Position numbers and translations under genes: made by a program. Under the pieces are notes generated by a model that was not told the DNA's origin, made no database searches, and saw only the letters and a list, made by a program, of their open reading frames with translations. A stretch of 64,000 bases of DNA from Dactylorhiza incarnata (lineage: Eukaryota; Streptophyta; Magnoliopsida; Asparagales; Orchidaceae), in the NCBI GenBank assembly GCA_033032865.1, contig JAWHQI010000051.1, positions 11,798,001 to 11,862,000 on the forward strand, read 5' to 3'. Numbering within the stretch: the stretch's first letter is position 1; each line of letters starts with the position of its first letter. Below, piece by piece: positions 57,286-64,000 of this stretch.

Positions 57286-57298
57286 GGAGCTGATACCA
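57286..57298 (-). other. Primer-binding site next to LTR B (tRNA-Met type)
   Basis: Minus-strand TGGTATCAGCTCC, three bases beyond the LTR end. The first nine bases match the tRNA-Met site. Confidence 0.75.
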
Positions 57299-57301
57299 AT
57301 T

Positions 57302-59218
57302 TGTAACACCATCCTTGTTACACAAAATATATCAATAGGTGTGGCCGGGACCCCACACCATATTAGATGAATAGAACAACGCGCTACTGAATTAGTTTTA
57401 AACAGTTAATATGATAACCATTTCAGCATAAAGAGTCAAACAACGGAAGCATTTAATATTTAAGTACAAACCAGTTTACAAAAACTTCTCCACTTACTAT
57501 CTAGGAATGGGTACACATAAAGGGTCTTTACATAATTTGTTTACATTAAAAGTGGCTTCCAAACATCGGCACGCAGGTCGACCACACATGAAAACAGTAA
57601 ACAAAACACTTATCCTTCAAGGGCCAGCAAAGCTCAGCAGCTGGGATTCAACCCCGCTATTTCCCGCTCATGTCGCCTGGACTTGTATGCCACAATCCAC
57701 CAAATGGTGGGAAAAGAAGTAACCGGTCAGCTTTAGCTGACCCAGAATATAACGACCCCACCCCATACTCGGGGCGGCAGTGCTCCTTCCCTGCATGAGA
57801 GAAATTGCAGCATATATATTTCACAGGTGCGTCTATGCACCGCATAGAAACATTCACCTTATACGTTGACTAACGGCCGCAAGTATTGTACTCTCAAGGA
57901 ACCCTTTGTCATACTCCCTAAGTTACGTCGTCACGCTAAGTCTTATTTCAACTTAGACAACCAAATTGAGCTAGGTCGTACACACGAAGTTCCGGCATTC
58001 TTCCATTGCCCAGTGCACCGAGGGGCAACCTCCCCACCACCACTATAGGCAGGTTCAGATCAGTTAGGCCCGTGCTCAATCATCGTGATCACCTTTGAAA
58101 GATGCGGGTAAGCTTTCACCTGTGCTCGTTACTCAAAGCGAGGCTCTACAGGCCCTCCAGCTTTTTCTGCTATGCACCCATCCCTCAGGACTTGGGTCGC
58201 ACAGGCTCGCACGAATAGCTCATTGGGAGCTACCGCCGGCGCTAGTAACATAACCCAGTTCTGCTACCTTTTTCTGGGTATTGTCTGGGAAACCCCTCCA
58301 GAACTCTTCACAGCACATCTCAGTACTCAGAACCCGAAAAACATAACATATATCACAGAGTCTTTTCCGTCAATCAACAAGCAAGAATAACCAATCCAGA
58401 CCAACATGTCCAGATGGGCTTCACACAACATGCCTATGTCCGTACTTCGATTCCGGATTCTAAATGCAAATTATTGTGGGGAAAACATCAACCCACTGGA
58501 AGAACCCATCTACTAATTAGTAGAAGTCTTCCAAATCATGCAAATCAAAGGACGCACATGTCCATAGATGTAGGGAGGAGAATCGTTACCCTCGACGTTT
58601 ATTTCGGTGCCATAGAACTGAGAGGGAATCGACTGAAATCCTTTGAAACATCTTCCTCTTCACAGGATCGACAATGGCACAAGCATGCAAGATCTCCTTC
58701 GCGGATTTGCCCTTGGCACAACAATCTTCAACTGACCTCCCTCCCTACTCTCATCCCACTACTCTCAGAAAGGCAGAGGACTCTCAGAAAAATGAGAAGG
58801 AAAGTTGGATTTGTGTTTTATTTGGTATTCCCACTACCGCCGACGCTAATGCTAGCGTCGGGCACTAGCCCAAAGGGGGTACGACCGACCTTAGCCACAA
58901 CTGCTGAAGAGACCCTCTAGTGCTACCGCCTGCGCTATCTTTCTTTGATGAATTTCTCGGGAAATGCCACATTCTTCGAGAAATGTCACATTCTTCGTGA
59001 AAGGACACATTTCTCGGGAAAAGCACTACCGTCGGCGCTAACGCTAGCACCTAGCGCTAGCTCATTTGCTCCATTCGTCAAGAAAAACACATTTCTCGGG
59101 AAATGCATGGGTTTCTCTGGAAATACACTACCGCCAGCGCTATCCCTAGCGCCTGGCGCTAGCTCATTAGCTTCCGAGCACTCCCACTTTATTTGCACAC
59201 GAAACTTGGGGTCTTACA
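57302..59218 (-). repeat. LTR B of the Tekay/Del-like chromovirus (1917 bp)
   Basis: Minus-strand TGTAAGACCCC...GGTGTTACA. It has a polypurine tract on its upstream side (59219-59233) and a primer site on its downstream side, so it serves two internal regions. Carries GCGCTAACGCTAGC, CTAGCGCCTGGCGCTAG and TTTCTCGGGAAA repeats (58830-59165). Confidence 0.9.
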
Positions 59219-59233
59219 ATTCTTCCCCCTTTC
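59219..59233 (-). other. Polypurine tract of chromovirus B
   Basis: Minus-strand GAAAGGGGGAAGAAT directly before LTR B. Confidence 0.8.
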
Positions 59234-59277
59234 TAACAGTGCAAATAATCAAAAAGATACAAAACATGACTTGTACC

Positions 59278-60774
59278 TCAATGGAACAGCTCGGGGAACT
59301 CCTCACGCATGGTTTGCTCGCGCTCCCATGTAAGCTCATCACGACCGCAGTTGTTCCAGCGGACTTTTACCATCTTGATTAGTTTATTCCGTAGCTGTTT
59401 GACATCAGTCTCTTCGATGCAAATAGGCGTGACCATCGTCTTCAGCCCATCATCGACCGACACCTGACTAGCCACAAGAACTTGGCTATGCTCTAGTACA
59501 GCTTTACTCAGCATTGATATGTGAAACACATTGTGCAAACAGCTCAACTCTATCGATAGAGCGAGCCGATAGGTAGCTTCGCCAACACGCTCTAGTATCT
59601 CAAACGGCCCAAGGTATCTAGGACTCAGCTTTTTCAAGCGTTGAATCTTGGACACACCCTTAAAAAGTTTGATCTTGAGATATGCCCAGTTGCCCACGGC
59701 GAACTCAACATTCTTGTGCTTAGCGTTGTAATATTTTGCCTGCCTATCCTGCGCAACCAACAATCGCTCCCAGATTGTTCGAATAGTCAAATTTGCATCT
59801 TCGACTTTCTTCTGCTTAAACAACTTTGTCTCGCCAGTATTTGCCCAAGACAAGGGAGTACGACAAGCTCTACCAGAGAGGGCCTCGAAGGGCGCCATCT
59901 TTATACTTGTTTGATAGCTGTTGTTATAAGAGAATTCAATCATGAATAAATGATCTTCCCACTTTTTACCGAAATCCAGGACGCACATGCGGAGCATATC
60001 CTCCAAAGTTCTGTTAGTACGTTTAGTCTATCCATCCGTTTGAGGGTGGATGGCAGTACTAAACTTCAACTTTGTACCCAACAACTTGTGGATTAGCCTC
60101 CAATCTTTCGATGTAAAGCGTCCGTCACAGTCACTTACGATGATACGGGGCACACCGTGCAATCGTACAATGTTATCAACATATGGTCTGGCTAACTTCT
60201 CCACTGAGTCATCCTTCCGGTTTGGAATAAATTGGAATACCTTCGTCAAGCGATCCACGATCACCCAAACAGCGTCATTCCGACTCTGCGATCTCAGCAA
60301 ACCGTGCACGAAATCCATTGAAATGTCATCAAATTTCCATTCTGGTACAGGCAACGACTTCAGGAACCCTCCAGGTTTCTGATATTCGGCTTTCACAAGT
60401 GCGCAAGTTGCACACTTTTCCACGTAAAGAGAGATGTCCTTCTTCAATCCTGGCCACCAAAACAGCCTTTTCGTATCTTGATACATTTTTTTGCTCCTCG
60501 GGGGAATTGAGTGCTTTGTAAAATTTGCTTCGTACATCAGTTCTTCCCGTAACTTGCCCACATTTGGGGTGCCCAACCGATCGTCGTTCCACATAAGACC
60601 ATCGTATAACACAAACTCTACAGCAGACCCATCTCTAGTCTCTGCAAAGTAGCACTGCGAGCTCGAATCAAGTTCTAGGTCCTGTCGTATTTTGTCCGCG
60701 AGGTCGTATTGTACATCCGTCCAGTTTAAGCACGCACTAGCACTAGAACTCCTCTCCACATAAGAGATCTCCAA
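59278..60774 (-). pseudogene. Chromovirus B integrase with chromodomain-like end
   Basis: Minus strand. Zinc-binding part: MYQDTKRLFWWPGLKKDI and KCATCALVK. Core: DISMDFVHGLL (first Asp), IIVSDCDGRF (second Asp), then AIHPQTDG followed by TAG (60024-60026) and TKRTNRTLEDM, where the catalytic Glu is Lys. The second half (60006-59278) has LFMIEFSYNNSYQTSIKMAPFEALSGRACRTPL, the KLSPRYLGPFEILERVG module and the final VKVRWNNCGRDELTWEREQTM...FPELF, typical of Tekay/Del chromodomain ends. Inactive because of the stop and the Glu-to-Lys change. Confidence 0.92.
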
Positions 60775-60841
60775 AAGCTTCCAAGTCCTTGATTAGACGC
60801 GAGTCATGCATCTGAATCCAGCTGGCCTACGCAGAAGCCCT

Positions 60842-61262
60842 TCAGCTCAAAGCATCTGTGACGACATTTCCCTTCCCGGGAGTATAGTGTATCTCGAAAG
60901 TGTAGTCCCCCAGGAACTCCATCCACCATCGTTGTCGCATATTGAGCTCTTTCTGATTTAACAGATACTTGAGGCTTTTATGGTCTGTAAAGATATCAAC
61001 CTTCACACCATACACGTAGTGCCACCACAATTTCAGAGCGAAGATTATGGCCGCCAACTCCATATCATGGACCGGATAATTCCACTCATGCACTTTCAAC
61101 TGGCGCGAGCCATATACTATCACTTGACCATTCTGAAGAAGTATGTAGCCTTAGTCGCTCCCTAATGCATAGCTGTAAATTTCATAGCCTTCTGTACCAC
61201 ATGGAAAACACAAAATTGGTGTCGTGGTCAGACGATGATTTAACTCTTCAAAAGATCGTGCA
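60842..61262 (-). pseudogene. Chromovirus B RT end and RNase H
   Basis: Minus strand: CARSFEELNHRLTTTPILCFP (end of RT), GYEIYSYALGSD then a TAA (about 61152), [47 protein letters not shown] and [24 protein letters not shown]. The polymerase catalytic part is missing, replaced upstream by a fragment of antisense Athila gag. Confidence 0.9.
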
Positions 61263-61375
61263 CACTCTGGAATGTAGTAGAAATTTTCTATTTTGCTGCT
61301 GAACCAAACTATAGGGCGATGATTGATACCCGAAACATGGTCTTTCACACTCTTGATAGCCAATCCTCAGCTTGA
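61263..61375 (+). pseudogene. Athila gag fragment inside chromovirus B
   Basis: + strand WNVVEIFYFAAEPNYRAMID, the same segment that ends the G gag at about 56641-56745. Here it lies between chromovirus RT on the left and chromovirus gag (antisense) on the right. Confidence 0.8.
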
Positions 61376-61632
61376 GTAAGGGTCCATGCCCCCGTAAACA
61401 TCAGAGGGTGGAAACTCAGAATGTATTGCAGCTGTTGGTCCGGAGCTCTACGTTCCCTCACCGTCACTAATCCTTCGACCATAGGTTCAGCTGCCACAAC
61501 CGGCACCGGAGCCACCCCAAGGGTAGGAGGCTGTCTAGGGACATGCCCTCCAGGGTGTGCAGTGAACATAGTGAACACCGCTTCAGCTATCATCCTCACT
61601 GTCTCAGCAGAAGGAGGAGTGGTGAGTCCCAT
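61376..61632 (-). pseudogene. Chromovirus gag N-terminus (right copy)
   Basis: Minus-strand TPPSAETVRMIAEAVFTMF, then QYILSFHPLMFTGAWTLTQAEDWLSRV, the homologue of 56750-57001 with more changes. The upstream start is cut at about 61620, where the LTR of element E begins, so the first few codons come from that LTR. Confidence 0.8.
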
Positions 61633-63202
61633 TTATATACATTTTTATGGACTCATCTGGGCTAGTTTTCCTGCTTTTGCACTTCATTTTCAGTTCTTAT
61701 TTGTTTATATTTTACTCGTTCGCGCTTTCACTTTTAGTGCAATATTTTGGCCCATTGTGGTGTGAAATCGCGCGCTATGTTTGTTGGGGGTAAGCACATG
61801 TGCTCCCCAACCCTTTTTCTGTATTTGGATTGAGCTGGAGGGGTATTCCCAGCTGAGTTGATGTTTATGCAGGTGGATGGTTCATCCTATTTTTTCCAGA
61901 TTTCATGTCTGTGTATATCGCACGGTCATGCATTTTCCTTGATGTATAGATGACTGCGATCGTGCGCCCTCATCGGGGGTAGAAAATGATGTTCTGTCTT
62001 TGATCGTGCATTTTTACGCACGGGCAGTTGCCCGTGCGAGAAGAAATCGCATGATCGCCTATTATACCTGGTTTTGAGGCCATCTGGAATTGGTCATGCG
62101 TTTTACACACGGACGACTTTGTCCGTGCGTGAGTAAGATGCACGATCGCTGCTGCTTCTTCCTCAAGGCATTTCTTCTTAATTAATATCGCACAGTGCAC
62201 GCACGGTCGTGCGTTCGACCGTGCGTGACCAAATTTCTGACGGTTTCTATAAAAGCAGCAGAATCCTCCCTAGACCGGGTGAATCATCTTTCCCGCTCCC
62301 AGAGCTCCAGTTCCGCCCCTTTTTCGCCTCTCGATCACCGCCCACCTTAAGGAGGCGCTCCGACCACCATATCCTTGCAAATCCAAAGCCAGAGCATCCT
62401 CTCGGCCGCCTCCATCTTCCAAGCTCTTCAAGGAGAGGATTCCACCCTCATCTTCATCGCCAAGCAAAGGGTTCTTCACATCGGACGTGGCCAGATTGTA
62501 GTTTACCGAAGAAGACGGGTCCATTGGGAGGAAGTGACAGCCCTCCTCTACCTCGGAAGATAGTTGGGACTGAGCTAGGACGCGGATTGACAACCCGGCG
62601 ATTCCTACCGAGAATCTACAACAAGCCTCCAGATTTGGTCACATCTCTTGCCTTTTCTCTAACTTGTTTAGATGTATATGAATGTAATCCTCGTTTTAGT
62701 GATGATGTACAATATAAACTTGTGTTAATCCTTATTTCATCTTTTTGTAAAAGTATTTCGTTTATATGTGTATTTGAGGTGCGCCAGGAAATCCATTCCA
62801 CCCCACTCCATTCCACTCTACAACCCGCCATTCCATCCCGTGTGCCTACTCTTCCATTCCGCTTGCCTACTCGTCGATCCGCCCTTGCGAAGTAGTGCGT
62901 TCAAGGCCTACGTAGTTTCCATCCTGCCTAGCGAAGCAGCGCGCTCAAGGACTGCATAAGAATAGTTTAGTTGTTTTTCTTTTATTTTCCATAAACCAAA
63001 TCCCCCTTTTTCGCAATCCATCTGCTCGGAAGGACTTCAATCTCAAGTCCTTCCTCGATATACAACTCCACCTTACTGTGTTCCTTTGAGTCTCGATACT
63101 TCGGGATCACTCCCATTTTATATTACTTGAATGATCGGTACACTGCCATTTCGTGCCGCAATCTTGCTACCGCCTATAGCGGTGTGCTAGATTCAATCAT
63201 CA
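61620..63202 (+). repeat. LTR of element E (1583 bp)
   Basis: TGGTGAGTCCCATTTATATAC...TCAATCATCA. Relative of the D LTRs. U3 has paired boxes such as GCACGGGCAGTTGCCCGTGC (62017-62036) and CGCACGGTCGTGCG (62200-62213). A 228-codon open frame (62209-62895) crosses it but has no family features. Confidence 0.88.
62248..62255 (+). promoter_or_regulatory. TATA box of element E LTR
   Basis: TATAAAAG about 35 bases after the last CGTGCG palindrome. Confidence 0.6.
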
Positions 63203-63208
63203 AGTTCT

Positions 63209-63228
63209 TGGCGCCATTGCCGGGGAAC
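63209..63228 (+). other. Primer-binding site of element E (tRNA-Asp type)
   Basis: TGGCGCCATTGCCGGGGAAC, one base from the common Athila form. Confidence 0.88.
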
Positions 63229-63434
63229 ACAATCATGTGAGTTTTCTAGAGAGCGAGAACCTGCGAGAGAAGTTCTTCCATTTGTAAATTGCATCCTTTA
63301 TTTTATTTCAATTCTTGTTATTCCTTTTTCTTGTTTTATATGAGGTTGCCTTAGTAAATTATTGTTGGGTGTAGTATTTTGCACAATAGTGTTTTTCTTT
63401 TGAATCTAGTTATCTTCACACAATGTGGGCTTAA

Positions 63435-64000
63435 TTTAATATTCGTTGCCGTTTGTTTGGAGATATCTCTCATGCTAGTGATAGATGTCCAAAGGGAGAT
63501 AATGTCCCTAGCACTCAAGGCCCAATACATGGAGCACCGACTTCATCTGGTACTCCATATGGTGCGCGTAAGTCCTATGACTATTCTTCTAAGGCCTTAC
63601 CGGCATACTTCTTTTCGGCTTCAGCACTTGTGGTGCGAATGAAGCCAGCAAGGCAGTGCTTGTTTTGTCGGAGCACAGATCATGCCTTGATGGACTGTGT
63701 CGAGTATCTTTGCCAATTGGACGAGGATGATGAGCCGAATATCCAGATCATCCCGACTCCTAACTCTGACACCACACCTTCCACCTCTGATTACGTTGAC
63801 GTATCACCTTCAAGTTTTGAAGGGAATGATGCAGACACTCTCATCAGAGTTGTGGCTGATCTAGGCTCTGACATGGCTGAGCTAATCTCCCCTATGCATA
63901 CATCACCTTGCATGAATTCGATTCTTTGTGAGGAATCGGTGCTTGACTTTTATCCAAGCACTATTCCTCCCCCTATTGTGCATACTACTACATTTGTCTC
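63435..64000 (+). CDS. Zinc-knuckle protein of element E, partial
   Basis: Open from 63435 to the window end. It encodes CRLFGDISHASDRC, a knuckle with Phe in place of the second Cys, and CLFCRSTDHALMDC, a perfect CX2CX4HX4C knuckle (63652-63693). Then comes an acidic, Ser/Thr/Pro-rich tail like that of the D ORF (LDEDDEPNIQ against LEEDDETSLI). The first in-frame ATG is 63639, just before the second knuckle. The D copies start before the first knuckle, so the true start has probably been lost to a change upstream, or a non-ATG or spliced start is used. Probable role as in D. Confidence 0.72.

Noticed and set aside
62209..62895. 228-codon ORF as a host gene
   Set aside because: It lies across U3/R/U5 of the element E LTR, has no family features and biased Pro/Arg/Ser composition.

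Overview
The window is plant nuclear DNA, from an angiosperm to judge by the mixture of element lineages. It is built almost entirely of LTR retrotransposons inserted into one another. Plant signatures are Ty3/gypsy elements of the Athila, Tat/Ogre-like and chromovirus (Tekay/Del-like) types, Ty1/copia elements with Sirevirus hallmarks, primer-binding sites matching initiator tRNA-Met or tRNA-Asp, and TATAAATA promoters inside LTRs. I see no host gene, tRNA or rRNA. All element letters below are local labels.

Left half (1-33020). A forward copia element F (3' LTR 31478-33020) has its 5' LTR broken by a reverse copia element M (LTR 25735-26923). M's gag is split by a forward Athila (2710-25443, target-site duplication (TSD) GTTAT). 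Athila's gag is split by a Tat-like element (4900-17136, TSD TCGAC). The Tat element carries a solo chromovirus LTR (10422-12443, TSD CGCGG). F itself lies in the LTR of a reverse element H (33021-35513), so up to six levels can be read. The Tat element has lost most of pol. It keeps gag, an RNase H remnant, an 11-copy 97-bp tandem array and two antisense genes with introns.

Middle (33787-51214). H is interrupted by chromovirus A (LTR 35514-37545). A is interrupted by the non-autonomous reverse element D (37801-50984, TSD GCTCA), and one D LTR is interrupted by gypsy element C (39212-45287, TSD ACTAA). D has about 1.62-kb LTRs, a tRNA-Asp-type primer site and a single ORF with CCHC zinc-knuckle motifs.

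Right (48158-64000). About 3.1 kb of D plus chromovirus sequence is repeated in inverted orientation around position 51250. The right arm carries an intact 339-residue copy of the D ORF. Next come a truncated Athila-type LTR with gag (element G), a chromovirus (B) whose single LTR is flanked on both sides by internal sequence, and a third relative of D (element E) whose zinc-knuckle ORF is still open at the window edge.

How the parts relate. G and D share LTR and primer-site sequence, so a G-type Athila is the likely source of enzymes for D and E. Every LTR family here carries its own cluster of short imperfect palindromes in the upstream (U3) part, the best candidates for shared transcriptional control signals. 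Most pol genes carry stops, frameshifts or lost catalytic residues. The best-preserved reading frames are the D/E zinc-knuckle ORFs and, apart from three in-frame TAG codons, the two antisense genes of the Tat element.
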